Positions 35,900-64,000 of a stretch of DNA of 64,000 nucleotides are shown piece after piece. The DNA is from Anniella stebbinsi (taxonomy: Eukaryota; Chordata; Lepidosauria; Squamata; Anniellidae). Position numbers and translations under genes: made by a program. The stretch lies in assembly GCA_029215795.1 (NCBI GenBank), contig JARDYH010000001.1:231597654-231661653 (forward strand), in the 5' to 3' direction. Position 1 is the stretch's first letter. Each line of letters begins with the position of its first letter. The notes below the pieces were generated by a model, which was not told the origin of the DNA, searched no databases, and was given only the letters and a program-made list of their open reading frames with translations.

Positions 35900-36225
35900 C
35901 AGTAGGTGAATAGTTAAAACTCTGGAATTCGCTTCTTCAGCATGTGGTGTGACGGCTACCGAGTTGGCAGGCTTTAAATAAAAAGGGATTAGACAGATTC
36001 TTGGGGAACAAGGCGGTGAATGGCTACTAGTCATGGTGTCCGTGTGCTGTCTCCAGGATCAGAGGCCACATGCTGGGGAGCAACAGCGGGAGAGGGCTGT
36101 TGTCCTCATGTCCTGCTTGTGGACTTCGCATAGGCATGTGGCTGGCAGCTGTGGGAAACTGATTGCTGGGCTACATAGGCCGCTGGTCTGATCCAGCTGA
36201 GCCCTTCCTATGCTTTCATATTAAG
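35900..36225 (+). mobile_element. CR1-type LINE 3' end immediately downstream of the promoter
   Basis: CTGGAATTCGCTTCTTCAGC, GGCTTTAAATAAAAAGGGAT, TGAATGGCTACTAGTCATGG, ATCAGAGGCCACATGCTGGG and GTCTGATCCAGCTGAGCCCT follow a CR1 3' end (second subfamily, also at 42.80-43.10 kb). It lies in ORC4 intron 1, about 400 bp after exon 1. The deaminated CpGs seen in older copies are partly kept. Confidence 0.75.
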
Positions 36226-38670
36226 TGGATGAGAGAATGGCATGTAGAAATGTTCTGGTAGCTAAGTTGCACCAGGGGTGGCTGTTTGTATTAACTGCAT
36301 GGAGGGGTGAGATGGGAGGAAAGGTTGACACCTTGCAGAATTCTGCAGGATCTGGACCTGGTAGGCCCAGGCCATGCGAATGTCTTAGTCAGTCCCAAGC
36401 CTCTGCTAATTTTACTACTTGAGAATGTACTTGATTTGTTTTCTTCATCCCAAGTAGCTTGGGAGAGCAATCCTGTGCCCCTTAGATAGTGTCTGGGAAA
36501 TATTGTATATTTCAGTTTCCTGGTGTTGAGCTCAAAGACAAGGCTCATCCTCAGGACCAAGAAACCAGGCTTCTCTCCCCTGTCCCTTCACAGCCAGCAT
36601 GAAAAGAACTATGCTGGCTGCTGCTATACAAGCTTGCAAATGTGAGCTTGTAGAGGGTTAAATAGGGTGTTCCGGTGAGCAGGATGGGAAGGAGACTGGG
36701 CACGTGGGGCTACAAGGTATCCCCGGTCCAACCTCCTTCCCTTCTGCTCCCTGAGACATCCGTGATGGGCAGAATCTCTAGTCTAGCTAAAATGCAGAGA
36801 CACAGCGCTCTGCATTGGACACTTGTAGTCCTCCGATTTCGGAAGCTTGAGAAGACCCAGGGTGCATTCCATAGGATTATGCCACAAGGTTATAATCCTC
36901 TGCATGTTTAAATGGGGGGGGGGGGAGTCCTAGAGCTCCTAGCATGCCCCAACCAGCATGACTGGCAGGTACATGCTGGGAGTAGTAGGACATTTTTTCT
37001 ATCTAATTATGCATATGACTGTATCCTATTTTTTTTCCTGGTGGCTGAAAGCTGTTGGGACACAAAGAAATACTTATATTCCACATGCGACCAGCTGGGT
37101 GTGCTGTCCTAAAGATGCAGTCAGCTCCACTTCAGAGCTGTCTTGTTGACATCAGTGGTGCTATACCCATGGAATATTATTGAAGAGAAGAGATAAACAT
37201 TCTAAACCAGCCCTGATTTACAGACAAAACACAAAGAATGGATTGCTCAAGAATGGGTGCCCTTCTGTCACATTTTTACATATATGTTCCTCCCCCCAAT
37301 TGAATAAACTGTTAAGTATTGAGGTCAAAATTAAAAGCAAAGTAAGATTTTAGGGCTGCTGAGCATTAACATCCTGTAGATTATATGGAAGTGGCATAAT
37401 CTGCATGCACATTATTTTTGAGGAGAGGCTCTATCCTGGAAGTCTCAGTCTGCCATTCAGACATCATTCACATTTCTGTCCTCAGAATGGTACTTTGACA
37501 TATATTATGTAAACTGGTTCTTCCTTGCTTTCTCTTTGAAATTATTGATATAAGCCCCTTGGAGCAGGAGCCTATCCTCATGTACTATGTAAAGTACTAT
37601 CTATGGCAGGGCTGGGCAACTTGCTTGCAAACGTGTAATCGAACAGAAGAGAAAGGGAGTGGTTCTATGGGTGGACTGGATAGGAGACCAAGGTAGCTGG
37701 ATTACGAATAATCATCCGGCTGTTCCAGCCTTCTTCTCTCCCACTTCCCATCTAGTTAATGCAGAGTGGGGGGGGAACAGAGACTTGCTGATCGCCTCCA
37801 TACTCCTTCTGCTATGCATAGAATGCCCATCAACCTCCCGAGTTCAAAAGCTGATGAGCATCCAAATAGGATTGTACCCTAACATAGTTAAAGAAGAAAG
37901 ATAACAGAAAAATAAGTTAATAGAAAACTGGTGTCTGTTTATATCCTTTCTGGAACAACAAATTGCTAGATAATCATATGTAGAATGTAATGTATTTAAA
38001 TATTATATTTATAAAATTTATATGAATTGTTTGCATTGTATTATTATATGTATATTCTCACAGTACAGATATTCTACCTACATTTTGAATGTATTATAGC
38101 TTTACAATGGTTGTAGAATGATTTTGCTAGATGATTTTAATTATTTGTAATCTACTATTAAAATAACCCTATAGAGGTAGGAATTGGGGCTTTGCACCTC
38201 AAACTAAACTTTAGGCTGTCCTGATCATATCAGGAATCTGGCCCCTGTGATGCCTTAGGATTATACCTGGTCCAAAGCTTTGTTTTTGCGCAAACTGGGA
38301 TTGTATACACTAGGGTAGCCCATGTCTTACTTCACAGTGTAAATCCTTCCAATCCTTATTCATCATGCACATATTTTTCAAGGAAAGAATAAGTGTGTTG
38401 GCATCACACTTCAGAAGACTCACATGAAAATGAAATTTACAACCAGGCACAAATGTCAGGAATCATGTAGGGGACAATCTTTTGGTAGAGGTGTATAATC
38501 TGAAGTGGCCCACAGTTTATTTGAGGGGCATAAATTTACAAAGTTCATTTCTGTTTTTAGGCTTCTTCTTCACCCCTGTGTTGAACAGTCAACTATGAAT
38601 TGGGAGTTAACTTGAGTTTTGTGTACATGAGGAAGTTCTGCTGTAATGTAAATGTTTCCCCCTCTTTTAG
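36225..38670 (+). other. ORC4 intron 1, remainder
   Basis: No coding sequence. It holds a hAT-like remnant at about 36,912-36,990 (GCATGCCCCAACCAGCATGA / GTACATGCTGGGAGTAGTAG) and a partial hAT-type left end, CAGGGCTGGGCAACTTG, near 37,606. Confidence 0.5.
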
Positions 38671-38683
38671 ATTGTGAATCACA

Positions 38684-57435
<18,752 letters not shown>

Positions 57436-57720
57436 TTGTGGACTTCAGAAGTGTGGACCTCATGAAAGTCACAATTGATTGTTAATTCACCAGACTAGGA
57501 ATCAGTGTTACAAATTGAATTGTGACACTTGAAAAGGTGGATTTTTTCTCTCAACAGAATTTTCTTTGGTAAAACATGAGTGGTCCTGTGGTCTTTAACA
57601 AATAAGGAAAAGTTTCCAAGGAAGTATTATTTTTTTTTGCCTGGATCAGAAATCTAGTCTATTTGATATTGTTTTCAAAGTCCAAAATCCAAAATAAATC
57701 AAAATAATCTTTCATTTTGG
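57436..57720 (+). other. ORC4: ORC4 3' UTR (proximal part) with candidate polyadenylation signal
   Basis: AT-rich sequence follows the stop. The first canonical AATAAA is at 57,693-57,698, about 260 bp downstream, and is followed by T-rich sequence, so it is a plausible proximal poly(A) signal. Later signals could extend the UTR. No transcript evidence is available. Confidence 0.5.
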
Positions 57721-58390
57721 TTATGCTTAGATTGTCATTGCCTACATGTATGTTTTCCCCATGTATACAGAGGGAAGGGTTACTGTTTTGATTCCCAGCA
57801 GAGGGGAATGTTCTCTAACTGTGTCAAGCTCTCTTCTGATGGTTCTCAGCTAAATAAGTGTTTGCATTCTGTTAAACTGCCCCTTACTGTTCTGCTGAAG
57901 TATTGCTCAACTCATTTTGTTGAAGTTTTAATAGTTAGTTAAAAATGATACTGGACTAGGACAACTGTTTCAGTCCCTTGGTACTGATGTAATATAGCCT
58001 GACTCACATGGTGGCTTGATCAGGAATACCATATATGTGCATTCTCAGAAAGTACAGAGATAGGACCTCTATATAATTCTGTTATTTGCTGTTCACTCAT
58101 TAGCTCATGGAAGAGTCAAGACCAGCAGCTAGCTCTAATGACTCATAAGGTTATTAGCTTTGAAATCCTTTAAAAGTTATATTAGGTATACATTGTCTTT
58201 CAGTAGTGACTATGAAGCAGTAGCTATGCTAGAATTGCAAGGAAGTCAGAAATTTAGTCACTCATTGGTACATGTATGGGAATTAAACTTGGTTTCCTAG
58301 TGCTTATGTGTGTGAAAACTACCTCATATTTTGTCCTAATATGAATCTTTACAATATGCTCCCATTTTTTTTGCAGGTGCTTTTAAACCT
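57721..58390. other. Intergenic or distal 3' UTR, nothing recognised
   Basis: AT-rich sequence after the first poly(A) signal of ORC4. No repeat or gene. Confidence 0.45.
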
Positions 58391-58451
58391 GAGTAAAATC
58401 CTCTATAAGTCCTACTTTGAGTAGACCTCTTGGAATGAATGGGACTTAAGT

Positions 58452-58961
58452 TACTGTATTTTCCGGCGTATAAGATGACTGGGCGTATAAGACGACCCCC
58501 AACTTTTCCAGTTAAAATATAGAGTTTGGGATATACTCACCGTATAAGACTACCCCTCTTCCAACGCGCGGAGGGGAGGAGGGGGGCACTTACCTTTGAG
58601 GGACGTCCGCTCCCGTCCGGCGCCGGCGGCTACTACCAGCAGGCTTCACGGCCTGCTCCAGGGTGGCGCGCCGGGTGATGACATCACCCGGCGCGCCACT
58701 CTAGAGCAGGCCGCGAAGCCTGCTGGTAGTAGCCGACGGGAGCGGACGTCCCTCAAAGGTAAGCAGGGGGCACGCGGAGCGGAGGAGGGGGCGCTTACCT
58801 TTGAGGTGCGAGGGAGAACCAAGGCCTCGTCTCAATCCCTGACCTTTCCTGACGCAGCCCCCCTCCGTCCGTCCTATACACCCGGCGTATAAGACGACCC
58901 CCGACTTTAGAGAAGATTTTCCAGGGTTAAAAAGTTGTCTTATACGCCGGAAAATACGGTA
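58452..58961. mobile_element. 510-bp Tc1/mariner-like MITE with GC-rich palindromic cargo
   Basis: Termini TACTGTATTTTCCGGCGTAT and, on the - strand, TACCGTATTTTCCGGCGTAT, with internal repeats of CGTATAAGACGACCCCC. Inserted at a TA dinucleotide (duplicated). The core, 58,589-58,763, is an almost perfect GC-rich palindrome centred on GATGACATCACC and bounded by CTTACC / GGTAAG. No transposase. Confidence 0.88.
58589..58763. repeat. 175-bp GC-rich inverted repeat inside the MITE
   Basis: Arms share GAGGGACGTCCGCTCCCGTC, CTACTACCAGCAGGCTTC and GGCGCGCCGGGTGAT. A roughly 10-bp GGCGCCGGC-type insertion in the left arm is the main asymmetry. ACGTC and TGACATCA are CRE-like. Confidence 0.92.
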
Positions 58962-59031
58962 GTCATGACTAACTTAAGTCCCATTCATTTAAATGGTCTA
59001 CTCAAAGTAGGACTTATATTGGATTTTACCC

Positions 59032-60450
59032 AAAATACATTCCATAATTCCTATGTATCTTTTTATGCACATTTAAAGCTCTTTGCAGTTGGATGTGGGG
59101 GGGATACGTTTTCTGTAGAATTGTAATTATGGTTGAGCAAGTTTAGAAACTCATTCTTCTCCAAATTGAATAAAGACCAAATAATGGTATGAAAAGGGGA
59201 ATGGAGTTGCTCTGTATTAATTGTCTCTGCATATGGACTGATACAGTACACCTTTTTGTACACCCTTCATATTGCAACCATTAGCATCCCCGTATGCAGT
59301 TAGCAACAATCGAGTCCTGTGCAGTGTTGTCTCTCTATTAGTTTCATAGCGGAGTGGGTACACAGCACGGACTTTTGATCTAAGCCAGGGCCACTGGGCC
59401 AAATGAATATCTCATTGAGTGATTTTGAAGCTATAAATGGAGGGTTTTATCATAGGCTTGTTCAGCAATATAGGACCACTAAATGAAAGAAATCAGGAAA
59501 AACTAATGTAATTCTAGGCTGATTATGTACTTAAACGCTTAACTTTTTAATGCTGTAGCATAAAAGAACAAAACTGTGTGTGTCAGTAATTGTGTAAAGA
59601 AATTGCCATTTTCCATATGCCCCACAATATCCAGCGTGCCTGGAACAGAAGGACTATTTAGATAAAAGGCCAACAGCTACCTATGGCAGCAAATCCATTT
59701 CTTCAACTGCAGAACTTCCCAAACACATCTGCAGAAAGAAGTGGAGTTTGAAGTGGTAGAAGGTCTGGTAAACCTCCTTGCTATGTTTATTCCTGAAATC
59801 CATTCTCCAGTCTGAATGGGGTCACTCCACTAACTGGGCATACTTGGAGACAATATACCAACCTCCTGTCACTTTAATTTGCAATCTGTGTCTCTGCTTT
59901 AAGTTACCGTTGGAGCTGGCACACTTTTGCCACCACAGTCCATAGTTTAGGCCTGAGACTGAACTTGGAGCAAGCACTACTCAGCTTGAATAAGGCCCAA
60001 TTTATTGTTCCCATGTCTTTCCTAAAAATTCGGAGGATGGAATCACAAGATTGTGGCTTGCAACCGGTTGTTTGACCTTATAATCCTTGGAAAGGCTATG
60101 CTTTCCCTTGCTCATACAATGGCTCTCTTTGTATATGATTGACTTATAAAAGTCAAAAGACTCCAGATTGAGGAAATACTTCCCAGTCCGTTCATCTCTT
60201 ACATATTGCCACCTTTAGTAGGCTTTTGGAATTACCAAGTTATTTTTCTCATTAAATTAGCACAAGCAACAAAATATAATCTAAGGATTTCTTGTAGATA
60301 AAAGGTATGACAAATAGGGGTGTGCTCACTGCCTTGGAATTATCTGGTAACTGTTAACATCTGTGGAGCATTCAATCGAGTGGGGATTGGCTGTTTCTAA
60401 ACCCATTGATTAAAATCAGAGTGGAGGCGTGCCCAATAGGAGCTTCTAAA
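59032..60450. other. Intergenic, nothing recognised
   Basis: No gene, RNA or recognised repeat on either strand. ACVR2A, the expected next gene in amniotes, is not visible. Confidence 0.5.
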
Positions 60451-60498
60451 GTCTCCAGAATTATCCTACTGTTTTTCAGGTGTTGATACTGTCTATCA
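60451..60498. repeat. 48-bp perfect direct repeat, donor-side copy
   Basis: Starts GTCTCCAGAATTATCCTACT and ends GATACTGTCTATCA. Identical to 61,251-61,298, 800 bp away. This copy lies in non-LINE sequence. Confidence 0.95.
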
Positions 60499-60829
60499 GT
60501 GTGTGTCTCAATCTCCATATTTGGAAGACGGTGAGGGGTCGCTTTGATATTGACATCTGTGGCTAACCAATTAGGAATTGCCACAGTGCTGTCTGTGACC
60601 TTGTTCTCCAATCACAGTGTTTGGGGGAATGGGAAACACTAATTGGCTGTTGGTTCTGATGGTGGTGGGAGGGAGCATGTTTCTGCTCAGACTCATAGAA
60701 GTCAATCATCCACAGTGTGAAAGTGCTGCTGGGCTGGTAGCTGGCATCTTGAGTAAGCATCTACACCTGAGTTGCAGATGTAGGGCTTGTCCGGGAGCTT
60801 TTACATGCCAGTCCCAAGGACATGGTAAA

Positions 60830-62700
60830 ACCATCCAAGGCCCGCTGTAATATATTTGCTAGGCACTTCCAGAATAAAATCTTTGGCATCCATCAGGACT
60901 TAGACTCCAGTGTTATAGCAGATGAATCAAGTGAGGTATCCAGAGCACAGGCTTGTCTTGTTTTCTTGGATGAGTTTCAGTTGGTACAGCTCGAGGACGT
61001 GGACAATGTGCTTGGACAGGTTCATGCAACCACGTTCGTATTGGATCCTTGCCCCTCCTGGCTTGTAAAAGCTAGCAGGGATGGAACAACTGGCTGGGCT
61101 AGGGAAGAGAGATTAATTCCTCTGCGAGAGGGAGTGGTCCCACGCTGCCTGAAAGAGGCGGTAGTGAGACCACTCCTGAAGAAATATTCCCTGGACCCTG
61201 AAAATCTTAGTAACTACAGGCCAGTACCAAATGTTCCATTCCTGGGCAAGGTCTCCAGAATTATCCTACTGTTTTTCAGGTGTTGATACTGTCTATCAAC
61301 TCCAGACACTCTTGGATGAGACTGATTATCTGGATCAATTTCAGTCGGGTTTCAGACCTGGCTTTGGCACGGAAACAGTCTTGGTCGCCCTGTATGATGA
61401 CCTATGTTGGGAGAAAGACAGGGGGAGTGTGACTCTGTTGACTCTGTTGATTCTCCTTGATCTCTCAGCGGCTTTCGATACCATCAACCATGGTATTCTT
61501 CTGGGACGTCTGGCTGAGTTGGGAGTGGGAGGCGCTGCATTGCAGTGGTTCCGCTCCTACTTGACAGGTCGGCTCCAGAAGGTGGTGCTTGGGGAGCACT
61601 GCTCAGCCCAGTGGATTCTCCAGTCTGGAGTTCCATAGGGGTCAGTCTTGTCCCCCATGCTGTTCAACATCTACATGAAACTGTTGGGTGCAATCATCCA
61701 GAGTTTTGGAGTTCGTTGTCATCAGTACGGTGATGACACACAACTCTGTTTCACCTTTTCATCTATATCAGGTGAGGCTGTGGATGTGCTGAACCAGTGC
61801 CTGGCTGCAACAATGGACTGGATGAGGGCTAATAAACTGAAACTCAATCCAGACAAGACTGAGATGCTGTTAGTGAGTGCTTCTACTGACCAGATGGAGG
61901 GTGTTCAACCTGTTCTGGATGGGGTTGCACTCCCCCTGAAGGAGCAGGTTCATAGCTTGGGGGTTCTGTTAGAACCATCTCTGCCACTTGAGGCTCAGGT
62001 GGCCTCGGTGGCACGGAGTGCCTTCTACCAACTTCTGCTGGTGGCCCAGCTACGCCCCTATCTGGACAGGGATAACCTGGCTTCAGTTGTCTATGCTCTG
62101 GTAACCTCTAAGTTAGATTACTGCAATGCACTCTGTGGGGCTGCCACATAGGACGGCTCGGAAGCTGCAGGTTGTGCAAAATGCAGCAGCCAGATTGATA
62201 ACTGGGACCAGAAGGTTCAAGCATATAAGACTTATTCTGGCCCGCTTGCATTGGCTGCCTGTATGTTTCCGAGCCCGATTCAGGTTGCTGGTTTTAACCT
62301 ATAAAGCCTTACACGGCTTGGGACCACAATACCTGATGGAACGCCTTTCCTGACATGAACCTACCCGAACACTACATTCAACATCTAAGGTCCTCCTCTG
62401 AGTGTCTACTCCGAGGGAAGTTCGGAGCTCAGCAAGAAAGGAGAGGGCCTTCTCTGTGTTGGCCCCCCAATTGTGGAACGATCTCCCCGACAAGGCCTGC
62501 CTGGCGCCAACGTTATCTTTTCAGCACCAGGTCAAGACTTTCTCTTCTCTCAAGCATTTAGCATTATATGATGAGCCTGGGTCTGTTTTTGTTTTCAGGC
62601 TTATAGCTTTTATGTTATTATAGTGATTTTAAATGTATGTGCATATTGTATGTTTTAATAATAGTAATAATAGTAATAAAAATAAAATGAAAAATGGAAA
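60830..62700 (+). mobile_element. L2-clade LINE, reverse-transcriptase region to 3' end, inactivated
   Basis: Best-preserved LINE here. In order: [146 protein letters not shown] (catalytic loop; YADD is usual), NKLKLNPDKTEMLLV, ALVTSKLDYCNAL, then in another frame RKLQVVQNAAARLITGTRRF and LHWLPVCFRARFRLLVLTYK. Breaks: a 48-bp foreign patch at 61,251-61,298, a TAG at 61,636-61,638 where Gln is expected in VPQGS, and a frameshift near 62,140. The endonuclease part is missing (5' truncation). It ends in an A-rich tail. Confidence 0.92.
61251..61298. repeat. 48-bp perfect direct repeat, copy embedded in the L2 frame
   Basis: Identical to 60,451-60,498. It follows FLGKV and precedes [14 protein letters not shown]. 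It thus replaces the IERVVA-type codons expected there and shifts the frame. Confidence 0.95.
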
Positions 62701-62728
62701 ATAAAAATTTAATAAATAATAAAAATAT

Positions 62729-63614
62729 TAGGGATTTGCACGGCCGAAATTATCGTATCGTCATCAGAAATTCCGATATAAAAAATTGTGGATCTGCTCA
62801 TGGGGGAGGGGGTTACCCAGATTTGATCAGATCGGAAATCTGATAAATATTGGATGTTCCGATCCGATTACGGTGTTTTCCCCATAGGTTTTCATTGGGG
62901 AAAGAAAGCTTTCCCCCAATGCAAGTCTATGGGGAAAAGCAGTGGGCCAGCACTCTCTCCCTCCCCCCACTCACGATCCCTCCCCCTACTTGCGCTCCTT
63001 ACCCCCCCCCCCCCCCCGCCACCGCCCCGTACTACTGCTGTTCCTCAGTACAGACAGGCACTGAGTGGCATCATCACTCGGCACCTCTCTGTACTGATGA
63101 ACAGGCCACAAAGCCTGTTTAGCAGTACTACGGACTGGCAGCGGTGGGAAGGCCGCAGGTAAGGAGCGCGAGTGGAGGAGGAGGGAGGGGTCCCCAGGGA
63201 TCCCCACTTACCTGCGTCCTTCCCCACTGCCCTCCACTGCTTCCGGACTACTGAGAACTAGGCTTTGCAGCCTAGTTCCAAGTAGAGTGAAGACGCTCTG
63301 GGTGACGTCATCAGCCGGCACATTGTTGCTCTACTGAGAACTAGGCCGCAAAGCCTAGTTCTCAGTAGTCTGGAGGCAGCGGGGAAGGCCGCAGGTAAGG
63401 AGTGTGAGTGGGGAGGGGTGGGGTGGGGAGGGGAGGGCCTGCCCTAAACTGGTGGTCCGATAATCCGACATGTCCAATAGTTATCGGACATATGGATTTC
63501 GGATCCGATCAGATAGGGCCTCCTTAGAAATGTATCGTTATCGTTAATCGGATGTCCGATAACGACTTTATTGGATCGTTATCGGACATTGGAACAATAT
63601 GATACACATCCCTA
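62729..63614. mobile_element. 886-bp hAT-like nonautonomous element with 8-bp TSD
   Basis: Termini TAGGGATTTGCACGGCC and, on the - strand, TAGGGATGTGTATCATATTG. Flanks AAAAATAT (62,721-62,728) and AAAAATGT (63,615-63,622) agree at 7 of 8 positions. Subterminal TTATCGGACAT and CCGATCCGAT repeats occur near both ends. Two GC-rich palindromic units lie inside. It sits within the A-rich tail of the L2 copy, so it inserted later. Confidence 0.85.
62985..63415. repeat. Two GC-rich palindromic units in tandem inside the hAT-like element
   Basis: Unit 1 (about 62,985-63,175): CAGTACAGACAGGC / GCCTGTTTAGCAGTAC arms. Unit 2 (about 63,205-63,400): CTACTGAGAACTAGG / CCTAGTTCTCAGTAG arms around GGGTGACGTCATCAGCC, with a perfect CRE (TGACGTCA, 63,303-63,310). 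Both end in CCGCAGGTAAGGAG. A poly-C tract lies at about 63,003-63,017. Confidence 0.85.
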
Positions 63615-63694
63615 AAAAATGTAATAAAAAATATAAAATAAAAATTATAAAAATAGTAATAATAGTCCTATTGGCTGGCTGAGCTTCCAGTGCT

Positions 63695-63757
63695 GGGGGG
63701 AGGGCCACTCCAATCAATCTGGAGGGCACGAGGTTGGAGAAGGCTGGAGTAGAAACT
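63695..63757. mobile_element. hAT-like remnant
   Basis: GGGAGGGCCACTCCAATCAA, TCTGGAGGGCACGAGGTTGG and AGAAGGCTGG resemble the right end of the family at 2,550-2,676. Partial. Confidence 0.35.
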
Positions 63758-64000
63758 TACACAAGCAGCAGTGGAGCTCCCAGCTCTGCATCAGCAAAGT
63801 AAAGGATAAGAGCTCCCTCCATAAATGCACAGGGGGAATTAACGAGTGTGTGTTTCTGTCTAAGGGGGATAATTGTTTTACGGGGAAGTATTTAAAAATT
63901 CCTAAAAAATCATGACATGAATGGATCTGCTACAAACTTGGCATGACTACTTACGAGCTATCATGCCAAGTTTCATGTTTATCTTTAAAAATGGTAAGTG
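63758..64000. other. Window end, nothing recognised
   Basis: Unclassified sequence without gene or repeat. Confidence 0.4.

Larger units (their letters stand above)
58391..59031. mobile_element. Palindromic repeat (host) split by a mariner-like MITE
   Basis: The left arm (GAGTAAAATCC ... AATGAATGGGACTTAAGTTA, 58,391-58,453) and right arm (58,960-59,031) are reverse complements. Joined through a single TA they restore a perfect 34-bp palindrome centred on GTCATGAC. A half copy of the same family is at 7,658-7,740. Confidence 0.85.

Noticed and set aside
59032..64000. ACVR2A 3' end
   Set aside because: Expected beyond ORC4 by amniote gene order, but no kinase-domain or receptor codons are present; it presumably lies outside the window.

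Overview
This window is nuclear DNA of a vertebrate, most likely a squamate reptile. The only protein-coding host gene I can support is ORC4, subunit 4 of the origin recognition complex. It lies on the + strand, with a noncoding first exon in a CpG island at about 35.4-35.52 kb and 13 coding exons from 38,684 to 57,435. Joining the exons by GT/AG splice sites gives 1,299 nt with continuous phase, or 432 residues, against 436 in human ORC4. The squamate assignment rests on the repeats: L2-clade and CR1 LINEs with TTCTATGATTCTATG-type tails, tRNA-derived SINEs with A and B boxes, and many palindromic MITEs. I cannot name the species.

Layout. From 1 to about 34.6 kb there is no coding exon. In amniotes MBD5 is transcribed divergently from ORC4, so this stretch is probably the long 5' noncoding part of MBD5 on the - strand. 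That is an inference from known gene order, supported here only by a good - strand splice donor at 34,643-34,650 at the edge of the shared CpG island. The stretch holds SINEs, L2 and CR1 fragments, MITEs, microsatellites and one CpG-bearing, apparently unique segment (9.4-10.35 kb) that looks like a candidate regulatory element. At 34.9-35.9 kb lies the bidirectional promoter, with an NRF1 palindrome and two ZNF143-like sites facing opposite ways. From 35.5 to 57.4 kb is ORC4, its introns loaded with L2, CR1 and MITE copies. From 57.4 to 64 kb is intergenic: a mariner-type MITE nested in another palindromic repeat, a fairly well preserved but broken L2 reverse-transcriptase copy, and an 886-bp hAT-like element sitting in that L2's A-rich tail.

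The most interesting material is structural. A perfect 48-bp direct repeat has its second copy patched into the L2 reading frame. There is a perfect 25-bp fold-back with the signature of a replication template switch, a similar 15-bp fold-back in an ORC4 intron, and a roughly 170-bp-arm inverted duplication of a SINE plus CR1 tail. Several MITE insertions have readable target-site duplications. Two unrelated MITE families share the same style of CpG-rich palindromic cargo flanked by splice-donor-like GTAAG motifs.
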